This document shows positions 20,212-28,956 of a stretch of DNA of 33,140 bases, in pieces. Every line of letters begins with the position of its first letter. Positions within the stretch are counted from its first letter, which is position 1. A model generated the notes under the pieces. The model saw only the letters and a list, made by a program, of their open reading frames with translations, was not told the DNA's origin and searched no databases. Made by a program: the position numbers and the translations under genes. The DNA comes from Cladosporium sp. IMV 00045. Lineage: Eukaryota > Ascomycota > Dothideomycetes > Cladosporiales > Cladosporiaceae. Location: positions 1 to 33,140 of the forward strand of contig MSJI02000012.1 in NCBI GenBank assembly GCA_001931905.2, in the 5' to 3' direction.

Positions 20212-22900
20212 TCATTGGAGAACGAAAAGATCCATCCCACTAACACGAGAGAGCAAATCCACCAACTTTCGAAAGGTTTCAATCAGGTAGACACGCAGCA
20301 AAGCAATAGCAAGATCGATGCAAGCCGTCAAGATGTTTCCTACTGACCGCAGCGCAGAAATGAGAGACAGAACAGCCACTGCCACACGAGACTCAAGGAA
20401 CTTTACCACCAAAAATGGCCAAAAAAGAATCCACATTAAGCGAATCTCAGAACGTTTCACCTTCCTCTCAAGCTCGGCCTGCTCCCACTCTGCCACCAGA
20501 CGAGCTCTTTTGACGGCATCTCGATGATTAGAACCAAATGTTCGATGAGAGATCATGGCACATGACCTCATCAAGTCAATGGCCTGGTCATTCTTTTTGA
20601 GCATCATCAACTCGATCGCGTAACGTTCTCCATAGAGCAGTGTGAAGGAGGTCTCTGGCCCGTAACAGTCGATGCTACGTTGATATACTTGTTCAAACAA
20701 ACTCGCCGCTGCCCGCAATTTCCTTTGTTTCGCCAGCACTCCCGCGATCTCGAACATGGTGGGCAGGGTGCAGAGGCTGTCAGCATCTATGCGCCGGTAA
20801 CCCTCGAGCGCGCGCATATACATCTTCAAGGCGTCATCCGTTCTGCCTGAGATATCAAGTATCTCACCAAGCTGACGTATCGCGTCCAACGTAAACATGT
20901 TCTCGCTCCCGTAAGCCTCCATATATCCCTGAAGAGACTGACGGCACAGGTTTTCGGCCTCTGAAAGCTTGTCTTGACCCAGAAGCACATCTACCAGGCT
21001 ACGAACACAGCTCGCGCGTGTCCCGCCAGCTGGTAGATCGTCGAAATATCCGAGCGCTCGTCGGAGGTGAAGTTCTGCATCAGTAAGCTGGCCCTGACGC
21101 ACTTCAAATGTTCCCATCCTCATTAGAGTCTCGGCTAGGCTGGCTCTCCACTCGTGGTCTGAATCGGAATAGCGTTCTGCCAGCGTCAAACAATGCTCAA
21201 ATGCCTCTCGTGCTTCCTCAACATATCCAGAGAAATGTAGCATCTCACCAAGCTTGCTTTCGGCTTTCAGGGTATGCAGGTGATCGTCGCCTAGTACATG
21301 TTGCCGTTCGACCAAACAACGTCTCTGCCATAACATAGATGCTTGTTGTTTATCAGACATGAAAAGATAAAAGCTTGCAAGAGAACAGATGTACGCCAGA
21401 TTTAGTCTTGCGAGATCGGTCTGTGGTTCGGATTGGAAAGCCAATAGGACATGTGGAAAAAGTGTTCGCCAACAAGTCGTGCTCTTGATGGACACAGCGG
21501 GTAAAGCTGATCTCAAGTTCTTGATGCTTTTGCCCCGCCAGTGATCTTCATCTCCCTGCAACGTGAGCCATGTGCGTACTGCGAGTTGCACCAATGGGTG
21601 AATCACGACATCGTCGCTTTCAATTCCGACGCTGATCAGGTGGAAAGCGTCTAGCATGAAGATGTCTTCATCGAGGGTATCGTCTTTGATGTCATGGTTA
21701 GTGGTGAGCTCTGACTCAGAATCAGCAGACTCTCGCGTGTGTAAGAGCGACCTTGGAATACTGCGATGATCAAAGAAAGTCATCAGGTATAATCGATCTG
21801 CTGCTGATTCTCTGATTTGACATATGTAGTCAAAAGAAATCTTCCAAGTGTTGAAAACCGAATTGGTCGCCTCGGGTTCATGTGAATCACGGCGCCGTTC
21901 ATCAAAGTCGGCTTTGAGTAGACTTGCATCGGACCTGATGCTGTCTCTGAGCATGGTCAAGTACGTTTCGATTGGCCAAGGTGGCACTTTGCTTCCGATG
22001 AATGCTGCCGCTTGCACTACTGCCAGAGGGATGCATCCAAGTTCGTCGACGAGCTCCTGCGCATCCGTGTCGGATTGTTGCTTCCCGGCCTTGCTGTTGC
22101 CATGAAAGAGCGCAACCGCGTCTGGCTTGATCATCGGTCCCAGGGTGATAATGTCACACTCATCGACGAATTTTGAAGCGACCTTCTTGTATCTTGTCGT
22201 CAGTATTGTCTGCCCGCAAGAGGGTATCGCCAGGAAGTCGACAATTTTCTTCTTAGAGGTACTGGAGGATGCAGTCTTGGCGTCATCTAGAGGTTGGAAG
22301 AGCACCTCTTCAGAATCAGCGTTGTCAAGTACGAGCAGCCATTTGCTTCCAGAGCCACGCAGCCAGCTCTCGACGAGTTGAAATATGTTGACATTTTTGT
22401 CATGACGTTGGGGTAGCTTAAGAATGTCTGCGAGCTCCCGTATGCCGGCATCAAGACGTGCCGAACTGCTCGCATGTATCCAGAAGACCCATGAGTCTGG
22501 TGACTGTTCTCTCGTCCGGTAGCAGTACTCGATGGCGAGCTGCGATTTGCTGGACGCTGTCAACACCCGAGTACCGGTCTAGCTCTCGCGTTACACGTAC
22601 CCAACACCTCCTAGACCATTAAGTGCAATCCTGGTCCTTCCTGAGTTCAGCTTCTCCGTGACATGACGGTATTCTGATCTCTCAACGAAGTTTGGGTCCC
22701 GCAAAAATGGAACATTTGAGACGGGAGTGGTAGCAATGTTCTCATCCTCTGTACGCATATGTCAGCACTACCCAAGTCTCGATGCCGGCCATAGACTCAC
22801 TAGTTCCATAATGGTAAAAGTTTTGCGTGACGCCGTTGAACTGCTTACAAGAGTCGCCACTTTGTTCCCACGTTGCGTCAATACTGGCTCCGGGATCCAT
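20212..22900 (-). CDS. NB-ARC/TPR NOD-like receptor with N-terminal amyloid-like motif
   Basis: A fungal NLR (STAND NTPase) of 861 residues, of a class linked to non-self recognition and regulated cell death. The model is complement(join(20212..22549, 22601..22748, 22801..22900)), with introns of 51 and 52 nt. The longest open frame misses the start and half of the P-loop; splicing restores GLGGVGKSQLAIEY (P-loop 78-85). The N-terminus lacks a folded effector domain and carries KQFNGVTQNFYHYG (19-32). The NB-ARC has VPFLRDPNFVER (46-57), Walker B LLVLDNAD (154-161), ILTTR (198-202), GCIPLA (254-259) and an MHD-like IHPLVQ (399-404). TPR repeats of about 42 residues fill roughly 460-767. The last 77 residues are hydrophobic or amphipathic, which is unusual. 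It is divergent from the SesA-like gene, which carries a matching motif. Its ligand is unknown. Confidence 0.9.
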
Positions 22901-23214
22901 CACGGCGGGAAGGAGCGATGTTGCGTTAGAAATGTGCAGTCTTGACTACCCGTAACGTCGAACGTGGAAGCTTGATCCAACAGATCATGACGGTCTCTTT
23001 GTACAAAGGCAAGATGCTTCGAATGTTGCGTGGTAAGATGAGCCTGTTCGACTCAGCTTGCGACGGCGTGAGCTGTGCTACATTAAATAACACTAGCCAA
23101 TCAAAGAAGTGCCGCAGGCGCCGGCCTCGTCTCACCTTCAGCCTGACCGTAGTATATCACGACGATGATATGTTCAAATCTTCAGCAACAGCATCCAAAC
23201 GACAGCCTTTCACG
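22901..23214. promoter_or_regulatory. Shared divergent promoter, NLR and SesA-like gene
   Basis: The 314 bases between the NLR ATG (-) and the SesA-like ATG (+). The region contains a CCAATCA box at 23097-23103 and a TATA-like GTATATCA near 23151, both better placed for the SesA-like gene. Coregulation of the pair is inferred from the layout. Confidence 0.45.
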
Positions 23215-23938
23215 ATGCCCGGAGAGGAGATCATCACCGTTGTGGGTATCATAGCCTCCATCATCGCCATCATCGAGACCTCAAAGAACCTCTACGATGC
23301 CTCTAAAGATGCCAAAGGACTTCACGAAGCGTTTCGCGACGTTGCGCGGAACATGCCGCTCGTGCTCGACATACTACGTGACTGTCAAGCTATCCAGCAG
23401 CAAGTGGACAAAGACTGCGAAAACTAGTCCGATGCCGTCCGCAAGAAGGAGCTCGAGGAGTCTTCAGCAGCCACCAAGGCGGTCATGGCCGACTGCCACG
23501 AGAAGGCGAAGATGCTTGGGCACATATTCGAGAAGGTCATGCCCAGCGAGGGCGCCAAGAAGCGTGAGCGTATCCAGAAGGCTGCAAAATCCGTGAAGCG
23601 TGGGCGCCCGAAGAAGGTTGTGAGCCTGATGGCAGGTATCATGACAGACTTGCAAACATTGCAGACGAGTCGGTTCTTCAAGGACCAACTCCAGAAGCGC
23701 GCTGAGGACATCAAGTCAGCATTCGACAAAATTTCGGAGCTTGGACCGTCCCTTGAGGACGGCCACGACACTTCGTCACACAGGTTCCGGACCTCAGAAT
23801 GTCAACACGGGAAAAGGTGCGCAGTACAACTACAATCAGAGTGGCAAGAAGAACAAGATGTTCAACGCACACACCCAAAATTTTGGAAGGGACATGGATT
23901 CCGGTTCAGATTCGAGTGAGGATGAGGATTCTGAGTAG
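23215..23938 (+). pseudogene. SesA-like NLR effector, disrupted
   Basis: A gene resembling fungal SesA-type proteins, the domain also found at NLR N-termini and in partner effectors. The ATG at 23215 begins MPGEEIITVVGIIASIIAII, then a helical region (LYDASKDAKGLHEAFRDVAR) typical of the family. After 70 codons there is an in-frame TAG at 23425-23427. The same frame then continues as a clearly similar helical region to about 23775. Near a CACACA run at 23777-23782 the coding signal moves to another frame, which carries a Gly/Asn/Gln-rich tail and the motif matching the NLR N-terminus (23831-23884), then an acidic end and TAG at 23936-23938. An intron 23636-23783 would mend the frame but delete conserved-looking helices, and it does not remove the first stop. 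I call it a pseudogene; sequence error or a polymorphic allele is possible. Confidence 0.7.
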
Positions 23939-24330
23939 GAACATTCGGACAGAAACAAATTTTTGGTGTTTGGGATTGCAGGAAAAGCATCTAATACATT
24001 CGCTCATCTCAGTAGCGGTCAATCTACTGTGTTCCACTAGAGTGAATGTTTTCAAAGCCACAGACCACCTGTGATATGACCTTTCCACATGAGTCAGGAG
24101 TAGTCAAGACTGACATAGGTACTGCCCCCTCATCCTCGTGGCCAGAGGCTGGCTGGTCATCGTCCTCACGCTAATTTAGCATTACCGATGCTCATGCGCG
24201 CGCCTCGCTACATTTGAATCTGGTTGTTACACTTCTTCTGGCGCCCACGTAGCGCTCTCGATCTGCCGTCTCGTCGTGATCTTTCCGTGCAAACTTGACG
24301 AAGCTGAAACTTGTCCCACTCACCATCATT
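23939..24330. other. Intergenic: upstream of hypothetical gene
   Basis: These 392 bases hold the tail of the disrupted gene and the promoter of the next one. Nothing specific was recognised. Confidence 0.5.
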
Positions 24331-25170
24331 ATGCCCACAGCAGTTGAATCTTCTGGCGGCCACCCTGAGCTCGAAGACGTAATCAAAGATTATTTCAGCT
24401 ACGATTGTTTACCGACCTGCGGCATCTTCCACCTCTTGAGCGAAGGTCGTAGTGGACATGGCGACTATACATGGGGATTCAGAATCTACAGGACTACGTA
24501 CAACCAACCCGACTCAGACGCAAAATTCGCAAAAGCAATCGAGGTCCTCAACGAATACATTCGTTTCGAATGCTTCTCGCGCGATGGAGACAGACCAAGC
24601 ACAGTTCCGCCTGCAGATGGAAAAGCGAATGAGCAGCTGTGGCAACGTCTAAGACATGACATCGTTGAAGACCGCGAGCTCCTCGAAGGCGCATCAGAGA
24701 CCCCGTCCAAGATCCTCGAGCTCGCACAATACTGGGTACATTTCGATCGGAAGGCCACAACAGGAGACAGCCCGCGATGTCGCTTTTTCCTGGTCATTGA
24801 CGACGAAGTGATCGGCCACTTACTTCAGCTCCCGATGCCTGTCGCCAAAAAACGGATCATCCCAGCACTTTACTCGGTGAAAGTGTACGATGCTCGCCAT
24901 AATTCGCCGCCAGAGTTCTCCGGTGGCGAATCAGATTCTGAATCCGATCATGGCTCTGATACCGGCTCAGAAGGCGGAGAGTACCCTGGTGGCGTTGAAG
25001 ACAAGTTCGAGGGGATTTTCTGGTGCCCTGCCAACTATCTAGCGGACCTATGGTTTTGCAAATACGACTTGCCGTTTAATGAATTCCTAAGCACCGACGA
25101 TTCCTGGAATGCAACACTGCGATTCGTGCATGGTAAGGCTGCGTTGGACTTTAGTCTGCCAATGAGATAA
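24331..25170 (+). CDS. Uncharacterised fungal protein with GFRIYRTTY motif
   Basis: A single-exon frame of 279 residues from the first ATG at 24331. I recognise its general layout from uncharacterised ascomycete proteins but know no function. Near the N-terminus is YTWGFRIYRTTY (about 46-57), then a helical stretch on residue spacing and strand signals such as RCRFFLVIDDEVIGHLL (about 150-166) and IPALYSVKVYDA. An acidic Ser/Asp/Glu/Gly-rich insert lies at about 190-222. The end (GIFWCPANYLADLWFCKYDL) looks folded. No signal peptide or membrane segment is seen, so a cytosolic or nuclear location is likely. It sits next to the NLR/SesA-like pair, but nothing in the sequence ties it to them. 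Confidence 0.75.
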   Translation: MPTAVESSGGHPELEDVIKDYFSYDCLPTCGIFHLLSEGRSGHGDYTWGFRIYRTTYNQPDSDAKFAKAIEVLNEYIRFECFSRDGDRPSTVPPADGKANEQLWQRLRHDIVEDRELLEGASETPSKILELAQYWVHFDRKATTGDSPRCRFFLVIDDEVIGHLLQLPMPVAKKRIIPALYSVKVYDARHNSPPEFSGGESDSESDHGSDTGSEGGEYPGGVEDKFEGIFWCPANYLADLWFCKYDLPFNEFLSTDDSWNATLRFVHGKAALDFSLPMR

Positions 25171-25954
25171 GCAGTTTTTGTCGAGGAAGTGCAGTGGTCC
25201 ACAACTGAAGCAAGGACAGAGACTCTGGACATCCTCATACTCCGGTCTGACATTTGTTCGGGTTCGGCTTTTCGTCCGAGAATGCATCGTTGTAGCGACT
25301 CGAGATTGTGCTCGCCGCGGAGGAATATGTGGTATTCAAGGAATAGTGAAGGAAATCGGCATCTTTTGGCTGATTACAATGTGAGAGAGATCTCATTGAA
25401 AGCAAAAATATTGACGCACCGCAACCTCAGTTGTTCGTTCCCCCGGACACACATAAGATCACGTCAAGTATATCGCAGCAGCCACTTGTGTTGAATGTGA
25501 AATTGATTGATAGAATAGCACGGAAGCGGCTCCTGGTGGGTATCGTGAGGGGACCGAGGCACTGTTGTGGCCACTTCGAATAGATCACTCAGAGCCAGCT
25601 TGACCACACTTCCAACAACTATTCTGCTTGAAAATTAGACTATCAATCATTCACAGCAAAACAATAGAGGCACAGGACCACAATTGTACAACACAAACTG
25701 GAATCTTGATAGCATATCATACTTGCTCTGAGCCTTGCCAAGGACGCCGGACGCTAAGTCTTGCCTACCTCTACTGACTCCTCCGATTGACTGTCAACAT
25801 CACACGTACCACTACGCATAAACAAGAGCATACTACTTCTCTTCTTTGAATTTTCTGAGCAACTCGATACGATTGCATATATTTGGCATGTAGTCGCTTC
25901 GCCTATACCTTGCCTATTGTCGCGGGAAAAGAACGCGTCCAACGCACCACTCCG
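25171..25954. other. Intergenic: upstream of phospholipase D-like gene
   Basis: These 784 bases show only short frames without motifs. They should hold the 3' region of the previous gene and the promoter of the next. Confidence 0.45.
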
Positions 25955-27358
25955 ATGGCCCAACCCCAACATCACCCACTAGCAACCTCTTTCCTATCAA
26001 CATCTGCAAGGCCCGAAATCTCCACCAAACAAACCACCGACCACCCAAACTACTGGGCATCCGACCCTTCATCCCTGCTAACGACATCAACCCTCCACTC
26101 CCTCAACCTAGGCACCGGCAACAACATCCTCGCCTCCTTACTCCCAGCCGTTGAAGCCGCAGAAGCCGAAGTCCTCTTTGTGACATGCTACTGGGCACCC
26201 TCGGACTCTCTGAACCGCATCAGTGACAGCCTTCGCAAGCTCTCCGCCAAAGCGATCTTGCAGGCGCGCAAAATCCGTGTGCGCATATGCTTCTCCTCCT
26301 CCGGCCTGTGGCAGAAGTTGTTCCACACGCAATCTCCCGCAGGCAAAAACTATGAGCCTGCGGAGTGGAGTCGAGCGCTCTGCCTGCCTGGGCCGGACGA
26401 GCTACAGGGTTTGGACTTGCAGGTCAAGAGCGTGTTCTTCTTGCCCATTAGCATCATCCACCCCAAGTTCGTGGTGATCGATCGAAGAAGGGCGTTCCTG
26501 CCAAGCTGTAATGTGAGCTGGGAGGAGTGGTTTGAAGGGTGCGTTGAGCTGGGGGGGTCTGTCGTCGGGCAGTTTGTGCGGTTTTGGGAGGAGTTCTGGG
26601 CCGACGAGCAGGATCGAGGGTTCGCAGGGACGCTTCCTGAATCTCTGGCAGAGACCACTACCCACTCTAGCATCAAATCTGCACCTTTGTCAGGTCTCCT
26701 GTCCCATCAGACCTTCGACCCCGCCCCCGAAATAGCTACCTTGTTCCTCCCTTCACCCCACCACCGCAACCCGCGCCTGCGGCTCCCGTGGCAAACAGCC
26801 GCGGACGCGCCTTCAACACCACTCAACCTCTTCCTGCAGCAGGCTTTCTCAAGCGCGCGCTCATACATCTACATTCAAACGCCTAACCTGACCTCACGAC
26901 CAGCCATGGCGGCGCTGCTCTCCGCCCTGTCCCGCGGCGTGCGAGTCGACATAGTGACGAGCGAGCGCCTGCAGCTACTAGAGCAGCTCGTCACAGCAGG
27001 GACGACGTCGCCGAGATGCTTGAGCAGGCTGATCGCGCAGCATCGGAGCCTGGCCAACACGCACGCGGCGGATGTCGAAGAGGCTGCGGCACTTCGGCTC
27101 GGGAGGCTAAAGGTGTCGTATTACCAGCCGCGGGAAGGGGAGGGAGCTTCGCATGATGAGCCGGTGCAGTCGCATTTCAAGCTGACGGTTGTTGATGGGG
27201 AGGTGGCGGTTTTTGGCAGCGGGAACATGGATCGCCCGAGCTGGTATACTAGCCAGGAACTCGGCGTGGCGTTTCTTGATCGCGGCTTTGTGGCGAAGGT
27301 TGAAGAGGGGGTGGAAGAGGCGTTGAAGGGGAGGAGGAAAGTCGCTTTTGAACAGTGA
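25955..27358 (+). CDS. Phospholipase D-like phosphodiesterase, two HKD motifs
   Basis: A PLD-superfamily enzyme of 467 residues. Two HxKxxxxD motifs are present: HPKFVVID with His169, Lys171 and Asp176, and HFKLTVVD with His407, Lys409 and Asp414, the latter followed by the family-typical GSGNMDRPS. In this superfamily one His attacks the phosphodiester and the two motifs form one active site, so the protein should be catalytically competent. Members cleave or transfer phosphatidyl or nucleic-acid phosphodiesters; the substrate here cannot be named. The ATG at 25955 is the first in the frame. No clear signal peptide or transmembrane segment is seen. A Pro-rich, less conserved linker lies at about 240-300. 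There is no intron. Confidence 0.88.
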   Translation: MAQPQHHPLATSFLSTSARPEISTKQTTDHPNYWASDPSSLLTTSTLHSLNLGTGNNILASLLPAVEAAEAEVLFVTCYWAPSDSLNRISDSLRKLSAKAILQARKIRVRICFSSSGLWQKLFHTQSPAGKNYEPAEWSRALCLPGPDELQGLDLQVKSVFFLPISIIHPKFVVIDRRRAFLPSCNVSWEEWFEGCVELGGSVVGQFVRFWEEFWADEQDRGFAGTLPESLAETTTHSSIKSAPLSGLLSHQTFDPAPEIATLFLPSPHHRNPRLRLPWQTAADAPSTPLNLFLQQAFSSARSYIYIQTPNLTSRPAMAALLSALSRGVRVDIVTSERLQLLEQLVTAGTTSPRCLSRLIAQHRSLANTHAADVEEAAALRLGRLKVSYYQPREGEGASHDEPVQSHFKLTVVDGEVAVFGSGNMDRPSWYTSQELGVAFLDRGFVAKVEEGVEEALKGRRKVAFEQ

Positions 27359-27860
27359 GAATGGAGATGTCCGTGGCTACGAGGTCTATACTCTGGTCTG
27401 CAGTTTGTGTATAGTAGTCCACATAGATGTTGCCACTCAGTTCGAGCTGACCAGCTTGACGACGGAAATTCCTAAGGGCACCGAAACCTTGGTTGGGAAC
27501 CGTCATATGTTTATTCCTACTATTAGAGACAATCCCATGAAGTTGTTCTCATCTCTGTTTCTCAAACGTTTGTCCCTGTCACGTAATCAATCCTGCTCTT
27601 CTCCATCTACCTATACCGATCTCGCTTAACCGATGACGGATATCCTTTATGCACGCGCCTGCTTGGTCCTTCGCTCGCAAGACCTATAGAAAGAAGCTGA
27701 GCCTCATAGTAAAAACGAACCTCCGAAAAAGAATCGAAATCATACAGCGGACGGTCCCTCCAACGCTATAATATCGGATGATCTCAACAAAGTGCTGCCT
27801 CTTCTTGGGGACGCTGCGGTGCGAGTGCTGGACCATCGAATTGAACGGACGCTCGCAAGA
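27359..27860. other. Convergent intergenic spacer
   Basis: These 502 bases lie between the 3' ends of the phospholipase D-like gene (+) and the cysteine-module gene (-). If the last intron of the latter is retained, its reading frame would run on to 27740 (see that entry). Otherwise nothing is seen. Confidence 0.45.
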
Positions 27861-28956
27861 TCAATAGTCCTGATCTGTCGATTGTTAGCTTCAATTTCAG
27901 CGCCGTTCACTTGAGAAGAGGGATTCGTCTCACGAGCCCAACAATACCTGCTATCATCTATCTTTCCCGAATCACAGCCAGGAGAATCGCACTTGTCTTT
28001 AGGGGGATCAGTCAGCGGGCTCGGTTTTAAAAGTTGTGGTGTCGGATTATTACGCTCGGAACAATACCACAAGTTTCCCTTGCGTGGGTAGAAACATGCA
28101 TCGTCCGTGCACTTATCTTTGCATTGTTAGTTAGGGGAAAATCCGGGTTTTCTGTGACATACGGGTAGGACAATAACTGCTTCCCCCCTCACATACTGCG
28201 TCGTCACAATGAACGCATTGATCTGTGTAAGGTCAGCGCAAGAGAAATCGCCTCTAATCGCAGCTTCTATAAGCTCACGAATGTAGCAATAATCCGAACT
28301 TCCTCCTTTCTGATTCCCGCATCGCCTTTCATTACCATATTCGCAAGTGTCTATAAAGAAGCTTTCATGTCAGATAACTTCGTTATCTGCTACTGTCAAC
28401 CTTAGCTTCGAATATGGTATAACTCACGATTGTTGCAAAAGTTACTCTCGGTGGCCGGAGGAGCTCTGCAGCCTGAGACTCTGCATGTTCCATAGCGATG
28501 AAAAGCTTCCCTGAGGAGCTGTCCGCGATCGTTGTAAGGTACCAAGCTCATGGCTGATAGGTGTCTCTGATAAGAGACCAAAAGGAATCGCAAGCAAAAA
28601 CACAAAGAGCGGCGATGTACCGCCTTTATACCCCATCGGTGAAGGAATGAGGGGTCATATGCGTCAAAGAAGAGGCAAACGATCTCGAAGCTGTCTGCAG
28701 GACAGCTTAAGCGAACCAGTAGCCTTGCCAGGTGATCCAGGGCATCGAATCGCCTGGCTTGAGCGATGAGGTGGACAACTGCATGAGCTTTCTGCTCCCA
28801 GCCTTGGAGGCCGCCAACGAAGGGGGCGCATGCAGACTGGGTGGTCAGTACCATTGAAGTCCGCGCTGGCCACGACTACACGGATGCCGGGCCTGGGAAG
28901 CGGATATGTGAGGCTCAACGGGTCGCTCTTGGGATCTCAGGTTCTGGGTTGTCCAT
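27861..28956 (-). CDS. Cys/His-module protein, one module per exon
   Basis: A seven-exon gene encoding 248 residues; I recognise no named family. The model is complement(join(27861..27874, 27934..27996, 28054..28116, 28163..28222, 28279..28350, 28428..28865, 28920..28956)). All six introns (46-77 nt) are phase 1. Residues about 30-135 form a helical, Cys-containing N-terminal region. Then come five modules ending in C-x2-H: C140/C145/C156/H159, C161/C169/C180/H183, C188/C193/C200/H203 (extra C185), C205/C210/C221/H224 and C226/C231/C242/H245. Three of them match C-x4-C-x10-C-x2-H exactly. The His is formed by splicing each time (C|AC or C|AT). This suggests zinc binding, not secretion, and no signal peptide is in frame. 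The 5' exon (GTTGAG donor) is the least certain; the ATG at 28854 is the alternative start. Confidence 0.72.

Noticed and set aside
23378..23427. A 50-nt GT-AG stretch that would remove the TAG of the SesA-like gene
   Set aside because: Removing 50 bases shifts the reading frame away from the clearly coding downstream frame.
23636..23783. An intron that would mend the frame of the SesA-like gene
   Set aside because: The GT-AG ends exist and the length restores frame, but it would delete about 49 codons of family-like helical sequence and leaves the earlier TAG in place.
27740..27940. Read-through of the last Cys/His-module intron to a stop at 27740
   Set aside because: It would end the last module in Cys-x2-Arg, while splicing gives Cys-x2-His like the other four, with a good CTAAC branch point and a CAG acceptor.
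28442..28636. A secretion-signal-like frame (MGYKGGTSPLFVFLLAIPFG) on the minus strand
   Set aside because: It overlaps the long exon of the Cys/His-module gene in another frame and cannot join the modules without breaking the phase-1 pattern.
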